Shown: piece after piece, positions 16,874 to 25,770 of the stretch | Layout: each line of letters opens with the position of its first letter | How positions within the stretch are numbered: position 1 is the first letter of the stretch | Assembly: GCA_964486335.1 (NCBI GenBank) | Contig: CAZAMB010000006.1 | Location: forward strand, 62,001-126,000 | From: CAZAMB01 sp964486335 | GTDB taxonomy: Bacteria > Planctomycetota > Phycisphaerae > UBA1845 | DNA length: 64,000 nucleotides | Direction of reading: 5' to 3' | Position numbers and translations under genes: made by a program | The notes under the pieces: model-generated | What the model saw: the letters and a program-made list of their open reading frames with translations, nothing else | The model's database searches: none | What the model was told of the DNA's origin: nothing

Positions 16874-17403
16874 GAACCCCGCCTCCGCCATGCCTGAATG
16901 TCGTGTTGGATCCTGCCCGTAAGCCTGACGACGCCTTCGGCAACCGCGTCGGACACGGAGAAGCGTCGCCCGAAATCAGAGCCGAACAGGACGTAAATCC
17001 ACACTTCGGGCGGCAGCGTGCCGAGCGTCTCGGCGAGTTTGAGTCCGACAGGAACGCCCAGCGAGTGCCCGTCAACGGCGGCTTCGGCTTCGGCGCCGGC
17101 CGGGCGAATTCGCGGGTCGGCGGGATCGGTCTTGCTTTCGTTTTCGCGCGTGGAGCCGGGGCGGCGATAGGCTACTCGCGACGCCGAACCGGGGGGGCGT
17201 CGCATGTCGCCGCGCGCGGCGTCGATGACGACGAGCAACTCGACGCCGGGGCTTGGCTCAGCGAGATTGGTCGGGGTCTCTTCCATGAGGATTTCACAAT
17301 CGGGAAGTTGGTATACGCCGAGGCGCTCCGCCACGAGCAAGCCCGCGCGGTCGTCGCCCATCGACCACCGTCCGCAGCCGACGATTCGGATCGCGGCGCT
17401 CAC
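16861..17403 (-). CDS. Hydrogenase maturation protease (HyaD/HycI-like)
   Basis: 180 residues from the GTG at 17403, whose last two bases form part of the hydA stop (GTGA), with GGGAG eight bases upstream. The family pattern is present but diverged. The N-terminal glycine loop reads VGCGRWSMGDDRAG instead of GxGNxLxxDD. Metal-binding candidates are Asp in VVIDAARGD and His in DGHSLGVPVGLKLAETLG. It clips the C-terminal tail of the NiFe large subunit after nickel insertion. Its position right after the large-subunit gene fits. Confidence 0.88.
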   Translation of the reverse strand: MSAAIRIVGCGRWSMGDDRAGLLVAERLGVYQLPDCEILMEETPTNLAEPSPGVELLVVIDAARGDMRRPPGSASRVAYRRPGSTRENESKTDPADPRIRPAGAEAEAAVDGHSLGVPVGLKLAETLGTLPPEVWIYVLFGSDFGRRFSVSDAVAEGVVRLTGRIQHDIQAWRRRGSCTS

Positions 17404-18737
17404 GATTCGTGCTCCCACTCTACGTCGAGAAAGTGCGTTGCGCAGGAGATGCAGGGATCATAAGCCCGAACAAGCATCTCCAACCGGAGCGTGATGGCCT
17501 CTTTGGTCATGCCCGATTCGAGCAGCCCAGGCACCATCGCCCGCATGTCCGCCTCGATGTTGGCAAGATTCTGGCCGGTCGGGATGATCAAGTTCGCCGC
17601 CGCGATCTTGCCCTTTTCATCGAGTTCGTACTCATGAAAAAGAATGCCGCGAGGCACTTCCGTCGCGCCGACGCCGCGGCCAAACCGTGTGGGTTGCACG
17701 ATCGGTTCCTCGCGCAAGCCGTGTGTGAGCAAGTTGTCGATAAGCTCGATCGAGTCTTCCGTGCAATGCACGCACTCAACAAGCTGAGCCGTGTTGTTGT
17801 GAAACGGATTGGTGCATCCTTTGATCAATCCAAGGCGATCGGCGACACGGGCGGCGGCGGAGTGAAGCCGTTCCGCGTTGTTGTTGAACCGGGCGAGGGC
17901 CCCGACCATGTAGGTTTCAGAGAGCGCCGACCGACAATGTTTGGCGGCCGAATGCTCGACCGTGGATTCGATCACGCGTCGGCGATATTCACTGGCCTCG
18001 GTTGGTTCTGGTTGAAGCGTCGATACAAGTTTGCCGTCGTAAAAGGCGTACCGCCTGCCATTCGATTCTTGCAGAGACAGAAACTCAGTCTCGCGAGTGA
18101 AATCGGGTACATTCAGCGTCGCGAAGAGGTTCGCGGTCAGTTGCAGGTCGTCGCGCGAGGCTTCGAGACGCTGCTTAAGAGATATCAACGCCTCCGCGTT
18201 GGGAAAATGGGTGAAGCCACCGACGTGATAAGCGATCGGATGGATGTGCCGCCCGCCCACGGCGGCGCAAATGTCATTGGCGAGTCGCTTCATTCGCAAA
18301 GCACGCTTGACGACGTCCGGATGGGTCGAGGCCAGCGGAATGACCGAGCCGACGCCAAGAAAATCCGGTACCGCAAGAAAATAAAGGTGTAGCACGTGAC
18401 TCTGCAACTGTTCCGCATTGAGGATCAGCCGGCGAAGTTGGAGGGTCTGTTCGCTCACTTCGATTCCGGTGGCCGCCTCGATCGCCTTCACTGCGGCGGT
18501 CGTGTGCCCGACGCTGCAAATGCCGCAGATTCGACAGGCGATGTGCGGCGCCTCGTGCCACCGCCGTCCGCGCAAGAACGCTTCGAAAAAACGCGGACTC
18601 TCCACGATGGCCAGCTGCAATCGCGTGATTTCACCGTCGGCAACGCTCACGGCGATATTTCCGTGACCTTCGACGCGGGTCACATGCTTGACGTCGATGG
18701 TGAGCGTTTTCTTTGTACCGGATTTCGTTTCGTTCAC
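17400..18737 (-). CDS. hydA: Group 3b [NiFe] hydrogenase large subunit (alpha)
   Basis: 445 residues from a GTG at 18737, preceded by AAGGAG at 7 bases. An in-frame start at 18806 would add 23 basic residues that the family lacks. The N-terminal RVEGHGNI is typical. NiFe ligands are Cys71/Cys74 in RICGICSVGH and Cys429/Cys432 in DPCISCATH. Ten residues after His435 form the tail removed by the protease encoded next. The gene overlaps hydD by 4 bp (GTGA). In the cytosolic complex it holds the H2-activating site. Confidence 0.96.
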   Translation of the reverse strand: MNETKSGTKKTLTIDVKHVTRVEGHGNIAVSVADGEITRLQLAIVESPRFFEAFLRGRRWHEAPHIACRICGICSVGHTTAAVKAIEAATGIEVSEQTLQLRRLILNAEQLQSHVLHLYFLAVPDFLGVGSVIPLASTHPDVVKRALRMKRLANDICAAVGGRHIHPIAYHVGGFTHFPNAEALISLKQRLEASRDDLQLTANLFATLNVPDFTRETEFLSLQESNGRRYAFYDGKLVSTLQPEPTEASEYRRRVIESTVEHSAAKHCRSALSETYMVGALARFNNNAERLHSAAARVADRLGLIKGCTNPFHNNTAQLVECVHCTEDSIELIDNLLTHGLREEPIVQPTRFGRGVGATEVPRGILFHEYELDEKGKIAAANLIIPTGQNLANIEADMRAMVPGLLESGMTKEAITLRLEMLVRAYDPCISCATHFLDVEWEHES

Positions 18738-19474
18738 GGCAACGCTCCTTGGTGTGCGCCGTAGAGGCGCAAATCGTCCAACACGTCCTCCAACGCGACG
18801 CCGCATTGCTCGCGGAGGTTCATTCCGGCCGCCTTCAGAGCCTCTTCAGAAAGTATGCCCCGGCAGGCTTCGCACTTTGATCCGTAGCTTGGGCAGATTG
18901 CGTCGCAACCGGCCCGCGTCACCGGTCCCAGGCAAACAATGCCCTTTTCGTAAAGGCACACGTTGCCTTTCTTCTTGCACTCCACGCAGACCGCGTGATT
19001 CGGCAGCCGGTAACGCCGACCCGCGAGCGCGCATTTCACAAATCGCAGAAACTCCTCTTTCACCATCGGGCAACCGGGAAGCTCCGCGTCCACCTTGACC
19101 ACCGCCGATAGCGGCCGCGCTTCGGTTGTTGGAAACCACGCCGCGCGGTCCCCATAAACATAGCTGCGGTACTCGCCTTCGGGCTGGTGATGTTTTAGTG
19201 TGTTAATTCCGCCCAAGCATGCACAGGCGCCAATTGCCACGAGCGTGCGGCAGGCCTGGCGAAACCGCCTGGCCTCGTGTTCGTCTTCCGGCGTCGAAAC
19301 GGCTCCATCCACGAAGCCGATGTCGATGTCCCAGCTTCTTTCGGTCATGCCTTCCCGAAAATTGACGATTTCGACGGCGCCAAGGATCGACAGCAACTGA
19401 TCCTCCAGTTCCAGAATCGCGAGCGAACAGCCCTCGCAACCGGTGAGTGAGAAAATGGCGACGCGCGGTTTCAT
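18734..19474 (-). CDS. hydD: Group 3b [NiFe] hydrogenase small subunit (delta)
   Basis: 246 residues from the ATG at 19474 (GGGAGG seven bases upstream); longer in-frame starts run into hydG. No Tat leader is present, so the enzyme is cytosolic. Proximal-cluster cysteines lie in LTGCEGCSLAIL, GACACLGG and LPGCPM. Further cysteines (CVECKKKGNVC and CPSYGSKCEAC) ligate the additional Fe-S clusters that carry electrons to the diaphorase part. It is flanked by 4-bp overlaps on both sides, consistent with coupled translation of the whole complex. Confidence 0.95.
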   Translation of the reverse strand: MKPRVAIFSLTGCEGCSLAILELEDQLLSILGAVEIVNFREGMTERSWDIDIGFVDGAVSTPEDEHEARRFRQACRTLVAIGACACLGGINTLKHHQPEGEYRSYVYGDRAAWFPTTEARPLSAVVKVDAELPGCPMVKEEFLRFVKCALAGRRYRLPNHAVCVECKKKGNVCLYEKGIVCLGPVTRAGCDAICPSYGSKCEACRGILSEEALKAAGMNLREQCGVALEDVLDDLRLYGAHQGALP

Positions 19475-20328
19475 TCGATCGCCTCCCGCAGGGCTTTGAG
19501 TTGCCCGTATCGAAACACAGGCCCCTCGCGGCAGACATAGACGTTGTTCACCTGACAATGCCCGCACTTCCCAACGCCGCACTTCATGCGCCGTTCCAGC
19601 GAACAGTAGATGTGCGACTGTGGAATCCGTCGAGCCAGTACTTCAAGAACGACAAACTTGAACATCACAGGCGGACCGACGATGACGACCTTCGTCCGAG
19701 CAGGATCGAGCTTGGGCAATAGCGGAAAGAGAGTCGTGACGACGCCGCTTCGTCCCCGCCACTGCTCATCAGGCCGATCAACCGTCGCTTCGAATTCGAC
19801 GTCGGGATGGTGGCGCCAGGTGATGAGGTCGTCGCGGAAGAGCAGCTCCGTTGGGGCTCGCGCGCCGTAGAACAAATGAAACGTGCCGAATCGCGCGCGC
19901 TCGTCGAGAATGTGCTGGATGAGCGACCGCACCGGGGCCAGTCCCAGTCCGCCGGCGATAATGAGCATGTCCTTGCCGTGCATTTCTTCCACGTCAAACC
20001 CGCGTCCCAGCGGTCCGCGAATTCCTACCACGTCCCCGACTTCCAGATCGTGGATGTGTTCCGTCACCTCACCCACTCGACGCACGCATAGCTCGAAAGT
20101 GTTCGGTCGCGTAGGAGAAGAACAAATCGAAATCGGACACTCTCCCACTCCGAGGATCGCCACCTGGACGAATTGGCCCGGATCGTGGCCGAGTGGACGG
20201 TCGTCCGCCAATCGAAAGGCGTAGAGATTCTCGAGCTCCGTCAGCTTTCGAATCGACACGATTTCTGCCGGAGTCGGTTCGTAAAGACTCGGGCGGTGAA
20301 TCGCCATGCTCGAATCGAGCAGAGTCAT
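19471..20328 (-). CDS. hydG: Hydrogenase FAD/NAD(P)-binding subunit (gamma)
   Basis: 285 residues from the ATG at 20328, with GGAGG at 7 bases. A ferredoxin-reductase fold: the FAD-binding barrel (DPGQFVQVAILGVGECPISICSSP), the nucleotide domain (LIIAGGLGLAPVRSLI; VVIVGPPVMFKF) and a C-terminal 2Fe-2S site with Cys250, Cys255, Cys258 and Cys266. It moves electrons between NAD(P)H and the Fe-S chain. Related archaeal proteins are the gamma subunit of sulfhydrogenase. Its start shares ATGA with the hydB stop. Confidence 0.95.
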   Translation of the reverse strand: MTLLDSSMAIHRPSLYEPTPAEIVSIRKLTELENLYAFRLADDRPLGHDPGQFVQVAILGVGECPISICSSPTRPNTFELCVRRVGEVTEHIHDLEVGDVVGIRGPLGRGFDVEEMHGKDMLIIAGGLGLAPVRSLIQHILDERARFGTFHLFYGARAPTELLFRDDLITWRHHPDVEFEATVDRPDEQWRGRSGVVTTLFPLLPKLDPARTKVVIVGPPVMFKFVVLEVLARRIPQSHIYCSLERRMKCGVGKCGHCQVNNVYVCREGPVFRYGQLKALREAIE

Positions 20329-21383
20329 GACTGCACCTCCTCCGCAAGTTGGTGGTAAATCTCCACGGAGTTGATCTTGGCCGTGCAGGCCCGGTCGCAC
20401 CGCGCGCACCCCACGCAACCGGGCAACCCATCGCGTTCCCTGATCCATTTGGCTTTCCGGTACATGCGATGGCGCAAGCGCGATGCCGCCTTGGGTCTGA
20501 AATTGTGCCCGCCCGCGACATCGGCGAAGTCGCGCAAGTGACATCCGTCCCACTCGCGGCAGCGTTGTCCGGAGGTGAGCGTCAAATCGACTTCGTCATA
20601 CGTGTTGAAGCAATAACAGGTCGGGCAGCTCAGGTTGCAACTGCCGCAGGAATAGCAGCGTCGCGCCGTCGCTTCCCAAAGCAACGAGTCATAACTGCGG
20701 TCGAACAGCTGCGGAAGCTCGTCTACATCGTAAGGAAGCACCTTGGGAAACGCGGCGTTTTTCTCGACCAGATAACGCTCAAAGTCGCGCTCGTCGGCCG
20801 CGCACGGTGTCATGCCCGTCCGATGTTCAGCGAACAGCTCCCGTCCGGCCTGCGTGCCGAACACAACTCCGTAGCGTACCTCCACGCCGTTGCTTTCAAG
20901 GTGAAGCGGATAGCACATGAGGTCAAATCCCTCGCGGGCCTCGTTGCATTTCATGTCGCGGCAAAACACGCCTTTCGTGCATGGCTGGGGACAGTCCACG
21001 CCGACAATCAGCGTTCGCGCCCGACGGCGCAGATAGTGCTCGTCGCGATGATCGTCGGTGAACACGCGATCAAGCAGCCGGATCGCGTGGATGTCGCAGG
21101 GATGAACGCCGACGAGTGCCACAGTCGCATCTTCGTAAACCGGTTTCGTCTTGAATGAGCGGTCGCCGACTTCAAATGTGAAGAGCGTCTCGCATGGTGG
21201 AAACAGCGTCGCCTTCGGTCCATAAACGCAGTAATTGAAATCGAGATCGAGTTGGCATGACTCCTTCACGACGTCGTAGAAGTACCGGTCGCCGCGTGCC
21301 ACCGGTGCCACGATTCTCCGTGAACGCGCCAACGCGTCCACGATCGCCAACAGTTTCGTTTTCGTCACGATTCGGTCGAGCAT
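20325..21383 (-). CDS. hydB: Hydrogenase 4Fe-4S subunit (beta, sulfhydrogenase-type)
   Basis: 352 residues. The C-terminal half has two clustered ferredoxin motifs: CGSCNLSCPTCYCF and CVGCARCDRACTAKIN. The middle part has VGVHPCDIHAIRLLDRVF, conserved in the HydB/AsrA family. It links the flavin subunit to the NiFe core and gives group 3b enzymes their possible sulfur-reductase side activity. The gene is preceded by the histidine kinase gene, with a 19-bp overlap between them, so the kinase is co-transcribed with the enzyme. Confidence 0.94.
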   Translation of the reverse strand: MLDRIVTKTKLLAIVDALARSRRIVAPVARGDRYFYDVVKESCQLDLDFNYCVYGPKATLFPPCETLFTFEVGDRSFKTKPVYEDATVALVGVHPCDIHAIRLLDRVFTDDHRDEHYLRRRARTLIVGVDCPQPCTKGVFCRDMKCNEAREGFDLMCYPLHLESNGVEVRYGVVFGTQAGRELFAEHRTGMTPCAADERDFERYLVEKNAAFPKVLPYDVDELPQLFDRSYDSLLWEATARRCYSCGSCNLSCPTCYCFNTYDEVDLTLTSGQRCREWDGCHLRDFADVAGGHNFRPKAASRLRHRMYRKAKWIRERDGLPGCVGCARCDRACTAKINSVEIYHQLAEEVQS

Positions 21384-22885
21384 GAGTTTGCCTCCGCGCT
21401 ATCCCCACCTCGCATCGAGAACATGGTCGTGCGCGTCGGTCGCACGGCGGTCGCCGATTTCGCGACCTTGCCGCGCGGAAAATACAGGGTGAACTCCGAT
21501 CCTTCTCCCACAACCGACCGCACCTCGATCCGTCCGTGGGCCTGTTCCACGACCTCGCGTACAATCGCAAGCCCCAGACCGGACCCCGGGATGTTCGCCG
21601 CCAGCGCAAGGTTGCCGCGACGAAACGGGTCGAAGATGTCGTCCACGAAACCCTCTGCAATCCCCATGCCGGTGTCCTTGACGCTGATGGAAACGGTCTC
21701 CGAATTCGCGGCCGCCGCGATCCAGACCTCCCCGCCATCGTTGGTGTACTTGATGGCGTTATCGAGAAGGTTCTCGACGCAAGACTCCGCATCCCGCCCA
21801 TCGACAGCCGCGGCGCAGTCGCTGGGAAACTCGTGGGAAACATGCAGGCTGATTTGCTTTGCTCTCGCCTGGTCCGCGAAGCGGCGAACGGATTTCCGAA
21901 TGACATCGGACACATCGGTGATGGCCGAGCAATGCCGCGTCGGCGCCGCTTCCTGCACCCGGGCCAGTGTCAGCAATTCCGTTACTTGCACCGTCGCCTC
22001 TCCACACCGACGAATGATCCGTTCGACGATCTCCGAAGTTGACTCCGGCGGAACCACCCGGTCACGAATCAACCCCGCAAGGGTCTGAATGCCCGCCAGC
22101 GGACTCTTGAGCTGATGCGCCGCCGTCTGCATGAAACGCGAACGACGGGCCTGGAGATCGGCAATCGCCGTTTGGCTGCGGCGCAAAGCCTCATTGGACT
22201 GGTGAAGTTCGCGTTCCTGCTCGTCAAGCCGCGACGAGATTTGCAGCGTGAAGTAAAGCGTGCCGAAAACGCCGACGCTCAGTACGCCGATGCCCGCCAG
22301 AACAAAATCCAGATCGGTGTGCATCGTCGCCGTCGCGCGACCGGCCAGGAATGGATAGTGCGGCGTCAGCCATCCGAGGGATTCGCTCAGTCCGAGTGAT
22401 CCGTACAACGTCACCGCCCACGCCCCTTGCAGCAGCGCGTTCAGCGGTCGGAGCAGCAAGGCTGCGATCAACATGTGAAAAAGATAGAACACGGACATGG
22501 GCGACTCGACGCCGCCTGAAAACCGAAGCAGGACCGTGAGAATCACCAGATCGGCGATCATCTGCGCGTTGACGAACCGCACCACGTCCCGAACCAGCGC
22601 GGCTGGAACGCCGTCGCCGGCTTGCAGGGCATGTCGCATCCTCCGTCCAACGACGGCCCAAAGAAGGTTCGTCGCCGCGAGAATGCCGATCCATATGGCC
22701 ACCGCCGGCGGACGGCGGAACTGAGGCTCAACCAGCCGCTCGCCGACAAGCAAGGCAAAGGCTGATGCCGCCATAAACCAGCGCAGCCGGATGAACCACT
22801 GGCGGCGCACGAGTACCGCGAGCACGCGAACGCGAAACCGCCCGTGCGGTAGCAATGCCTCGGTGATTCGTCCTCCCGTTTCCAT
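21365..22885 (-). CDS. Membrane sensor histidine kinase in hydrogenase operon
   Basis: 506 residues from the ATG at 22885. The N-terminal part (about 20-215) holds about six membrane helices with no large periplasmic domain, so the signal is probably sensed in or near the membrane. A short coiled linker (DEQERELHQSNEALRRSQ) leads to the HisKA site with His257 in FMQTAAHQLKSPLAGIQ, and a HATPase domain (NLLDNAIKYTNDGG, DTGMGIAEGF, GSGLGLAIVREVV). It ends within hydB and follows the receiver gene by 16 bp. Its partner is presumably that receiver. The stimulus is unknown; H2, redox state or quinone pool are guesses. Confidence 0.93.
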   Translation of the reverse strand: METGGRITEALLPHGRFRVRVLAVLVRRQWFIRLRWFMAASAFALLVGERLVEPQFRRPPAVAIWIGILAATNLLWAVVGRRMRHALQAGDGVPAALVRDVVRFVNAQMIADLVILTVLLRFSGGVESPMSVFYLFHMLIAALLLRPLNALLQGAWAVTLYGSLGLSESLGWLTPHYPFLAGRATATMHTDLDFVLAGIGVLSVGVFGTLYFTLQISSRLDEQERELHQSNEALRRSQTAIADLQARRSRFMQTAAHQLKSPLAGIQTLAGLIRDRVVPPESTSEIVERIIRRCGEATVQVTELLTLARVQEAAPTRHCSAITDVSDVIRKSVRRFADQARAKQISLHVSHEFPSDCAAAVDGRDAESCVENLLDNAIKYTNDGGEVWIAAAANSETVSISVKDTGMGIAEGFVDDIFDPFRRGNLALAANIPGSGLGLAIVREVVEQAHGRIEVRSVVGEGSEFTLYFPRGKVAKSATAVRPTRTTMFSMRGGDSAEANSCSTES

Positions 22886-22901
22886 AGGGCACGGGCAATA
22901 C

Positions 22902-23312
22902 TCAGTCCTTCGACCGCGCGGACGCCGCATCCAGGGACTCACGGACCGCCGACACGACGGCCGCAACGGAAAGCGGCTTTTCCAGGAATCGCTCCACCGG
23001 CATATAGTCACTGCCCAGTTCCTTGGCGTAGTCCATTCCCATGGTCTGACCGATCGCCGAAATCATGATGATTGGGATTTTCCGGAGTCGCTCGTCGTTG
23101 CGAATTCTGTACGCCAGATGAAAACCCTCCGACGGTGACGCGAGCATGATGTCCAATAGAATCAGGTCGGGCGGGTTCGATTCCATGGCGGTCATACCCT
23201 CCGGACCGGTCGAGCAACATGTCAATCGATAGCCCGCCGGCTGGAGCATCAAGCTCAGCGCTCGTTGAACGTCGGGATCATCGTCAATGATCAGGATGTG
23301 TTCGCCCGCCAT
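22902..23312 (-). CDS. Stand-alone response-regulator receiver
   Basis: 136 residues from the ATG at 23312, with AGGAGG eight bases upstream (a GTG one codon earlier is possible). A single receiver domain: acidic pocket Asp10-Asp12, phospho-acceptor Asp54 in LILLDIML, and Lys112 in FLEKPLS. It has no DNA-binding or enzymatic output domain, so it must act through another protein or as a phosphate relay or sink. It lies between hypE and the kinase. Confidence 0.93.
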   Translation of the reverse strand: MAGEHILIIDDDPDVQRALSLMLQPAGYRLTCCSTGPEGMTAMESNPPDLILLDIMLASPSEGFHLAYRIRNDERLRKIPIIMISAIGQTMGMDYAKELGSDYMPVERFLEKPLSVAAVVSAVRESLDAASARSKD

Positions 23313-23345
23313 CACCCATTCCTCCTCACGAAACCGAGCAGATGT

Positions 23346-24398
23346 TCAGCAAATCCTTGGCAGTTCCTCTCCATAAGGCCGCTGAACGACGCGCCGCCCG
23401 CCTGCGCCTGTAATCAACTCGACCAGCGGAGGATCATCGGCGACCACGGTGCCGATTCGCGCCGATTCCCGCCCCGACGCATGCCCGCGCATGATGTCCA
23501 AACACCGATTCACGTCTTCGGCGGCGACAACCACAACGACTTTTCCTTCGTTGGCGATGTTCAGCGGATCGAACCCCAACAACTCCGCCGCCGCTCGCGT
23601 TGTCGAACGACAGGGAATCGCGGTCTCATGCAATTCCACGCTCAGTTGGGTCTGTTCGCTGAGGTCCGCGAGTACCCCTGCCAGGCCTCCGCGCGTCGCG
23701 TCGCGCATGAACCGGACGTTGACGCCGCTGTTCAGCAACGAGGTGGTCAGACCGTTCAGCGGCGTCGCGTCCGAGACAATCGACGTGTCAAACTCAAGTC
23801 CGTTGCGGACGGACATGACGGCCATGCCGTGATCGCCAATGCATCCGTTGATCAAGATCGCGTCGCCGGGCCGCACTCGCTCAAAGCCCAGCCGCACGCC
23901 GACCTTCAACGCAGCCACTCCCGCTGTGTTAATGAACAATCCGTCACCTCGAGACCGTTCAATGACCTTGGTGTCACCAGTCACAATCGCAACACCGGCT
24001 TCGTCGGCCGCCATAGCGATCGATTCGAGTATTCGATCGAGCTGCCGCATCTCAAACCCTTCCTCGATGATGAGACCCAGACTCAGCCCGATCGGCTTGC
24101 CCCCCATCACGGCCAGGTCGTTCACCGTTCCGCACACGGCCAGTCGTCCGATGTCGCCGCCCGGAAACTCGAGCGGCTGCACAACGAAGGAGTCCGTCGT
24201 CATGACGATTCGTTCAGTGCCGCATGTCAGCACGGCGCCGTCTGTCAATTCGTCAAGGATGGGGTTGCTGAGTGCCGAAATGATGTGATCGCGAATCAGC
24301 CGACCCATCATCTCACCGCCGCCGCCGTGAGCGCGAACGACGCGTTCGTCTGCCATTGGATTCGCGGCGTCGAGTTCGACGGACTGTCGCAAGTTCAC
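23346..24398 (-). CDS. hypE: Hydrogenase maturation protein HypE
   Basis: 350 residues from a GTG with GGGAGG seven bases upstream. It matches the AIR-synthase/PurM-like fold: HGGGGEMM, MTTDSFVV, VVCGTVNDLAVMG-type block, and DATRGGLAG. It ends exactly in PRIC; the terminal Cys350 is the residue carbamoylated by HypF and dehydrated to the thiocyanate that supplies CN to the NiFe site. It is three bases from hypD. Confidence 0.97.
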   Translation of the reverse strand: MNLRQSVELDAANPMADERVVRAHGGGGEMMGRLIRDHIISALSNPILDELTDGAVLTCGTERIVMTTDSFVVQPLEFPGGDIGRLAVCGTVNDLAVMGGKPIGLSLGLIIEEGFEMRQLDRILESIAMAADEAGVAIVTGDTKVIERSRGDGLFINTAGVAALKVGVRLGFERVRPGDAILINGCIGDHGMAVMSVRNGLEFDTSIVSDATPLNGLTTSLLNSGVNVRFMRDATRGGLAGVLADLSEQTQLSVELHETAIPCRSTTRAAAELLGFDPLNIANEGKVVVVVAAEDVNRCLDIMRGHASGRESARIGTVVADDPPLVELITGAGGRRVVQRPYGEELPRIC

Positions 24399-24401
24399 CG
24401 G

Positions 24402-25523
24402 TCAACCTCCCGCAATCAAGTGTGTCCGGGCTGTGCCTTTGGCGCACCGGATTGCTTTGGGCGAATACTTGTACCATGCACTGCACGTGCCTTCGGAGCT
24501 CACCATGCATGGCCCGAGGGGAGTGAGGGGCGTGCAAACAGTGCCAAACAAACGACACTCATCTGGCGACGCCTTGCCCTGGATCACGCTGCCGCAAAGG
24601 CATTCGCGGTGATCCAGATCGTCGCCGAGCGCAACATCGAATCGAGCCAGCGCGTCAAAGCGGCGGTAGCCGGCCCGCAGCGCGAGCCCGCTGTTCGGAA
24701 TCACGCCCAGCGCTCGCCACGGCGTATCGGCCGTTTCAAATACTTGATCCATCATGCGCCGCGCCACTCGGTTGCCATCGCTTGAAACGGCGGTCTTGTA
24801 GTCGTTTTCCACTAGAGCCTCGCCGTCGCGCATTTGGCAAAGCAGCGAAGTCAGCGCCCGCAAAATGTCATTCGGCTCAAAGCCTGCCACTACGCACGGA
24901 ACGCGAAACCGCTCCGCCACCGCACGGTAGGCTTCCGATCCAATGATGACGCTAACGTGTCCCGGGCAAAGGAATCCGTTGATTCGTGCGTCACCACCCT
25001 CGAGCAGGGCCGTCATCGCGGGTACGACCAGCTTGTGCGCCGCAAGAATGAAGAAGTTGTTGATCCCCCGTTGCTTGGCCCGCAAGATCGCCGCGGCCGT
25101 CGCGGGCGCGGTTGTTTCAAATCCAACGGCAATGAAAACAGTCGGTCGATTCGGGAATCGCTCCGCCAGCCGCAACGCGGAGAGCGCCGAGCCGACGACG
25201 CGCACGTCCGCGCCCTCGGCCTGTCTATGTTCCAGGCTGCCCAGTTCGCCGGGAACCCGAACCATGTCGCCATACGTTGCAATGATGATCTCCTCAACGG
25301 CACTAAGCCGGATCGCCGCGTCGATGTGCCGCTGGGCCGTCACGCAGACCGGGCAACCCGGCCCGCTGACCAACCGCACGTTGGGAGGAAGTAGCGCGCG
25401 TAGTCCGTGCCGAAAAATCGACACCGTATGCGTGCCGCAGACTTCCATGATCAGGACGTCGCGGTCCAGCGTCCGCGCGACGTGGCGAAGCTCGCCCGCT
25501 TGACTGGACAGATACTCAGTCAC
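24402..25523 (-). CDS. hypD: Hydrogenase maturation protein HypD
   Basis: 373 residues, GTG start. It has the conserved cysteine sites CGTH, GPGCPVC and the ECLCGSVIQG block, GFETTAP, and the C-terminal 4Fe-4S cysteines in the segment DECRLFGTVC...GPCMVSSEGTC. HypD with HypC carries the Fe(CN)2CO precursor. The start overlaps hypC by 8 bp. All catalytic positions I can check are present. Confidence 0.97.
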   Translation of the reverse strand: MTEYLSSQAGELRHVARTLDRDVLIMEVCGTHTVSIFRHGLRALLPPNVRLVSGPGCPVCVTAQRHIDAAIRLSAVEEIIIATYGDMVRVPGELGSLEHRQAEGADVRVVGSALSALRLAERFPNRPTVFIAVGFETTAPATAAAILRAKQRGINNFFILAAHKLVVPAMTALLEGGDARINGFLCPGHVSVIIGSEAYRAVAERFRVPCVVAGFEPNDILRALTSLLCQMRDGEALVENDYKTAVSSDGNRVARRMMDQVFETADTPWRALGVIPNSGLALRAGYRRFDALARFDVALGDDLDHRECLCGSVIQGKASPDECRLFGTVCTPLTPLGPCMVSSEGTCSAWYKYSPKAIRCAKGTARTHLIAGG

Positions 25524-25770
25524 GCTTCACCCCGAGTTCTTCGCTTGCGTCCGCCATCGCTGCGGGATCGCCCCGCAAGTAGGCCCAGGTCTCCAAAGCC
25601 GCCTTTTCGCCGATTCGCGTGATCGCGAATCCGGCATGCACGAGCACCCAATCGCCGATCTCCGCTTCGGGCGTGAGGACGCAGCACACGTCCATCCGAT
25701 TCCCCTGAAAATCGACGAGAGCGCTTTCGTCGCCAAGTCCGATGATGCGTCCGGGCACGGCTAGGCACAT
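25516..25770 (-). CDS. hypC: Hydrogenase maturation chaperone HypC
   Basis: 84 residues beginning MCLAVPGRI, with the essential Cys2, and carrying the conserved DWVLVHAGFAI histidine block. A small OB-fold chaperone that shuttles the iron-ligand complex from HypD to the large subunit. It overlaps hypF by 10 bp and hypD by 8 bp. Normal length for the family. Confidence 0.97.
   Translation of the reverse strand: MCLAVPGRIIGLGDESALVDFQGNRMDVCCVLTPEAEIGDWVLVHAGFAITRIGEKAALETWAYLRGDPAAMADASEELGVKRD

Noticed and set aside
23265..24785. Plus-strand frame opposite hypE and hypD
   Set aside because: No recognisable domain, while both minus-strand products are fully conserved.
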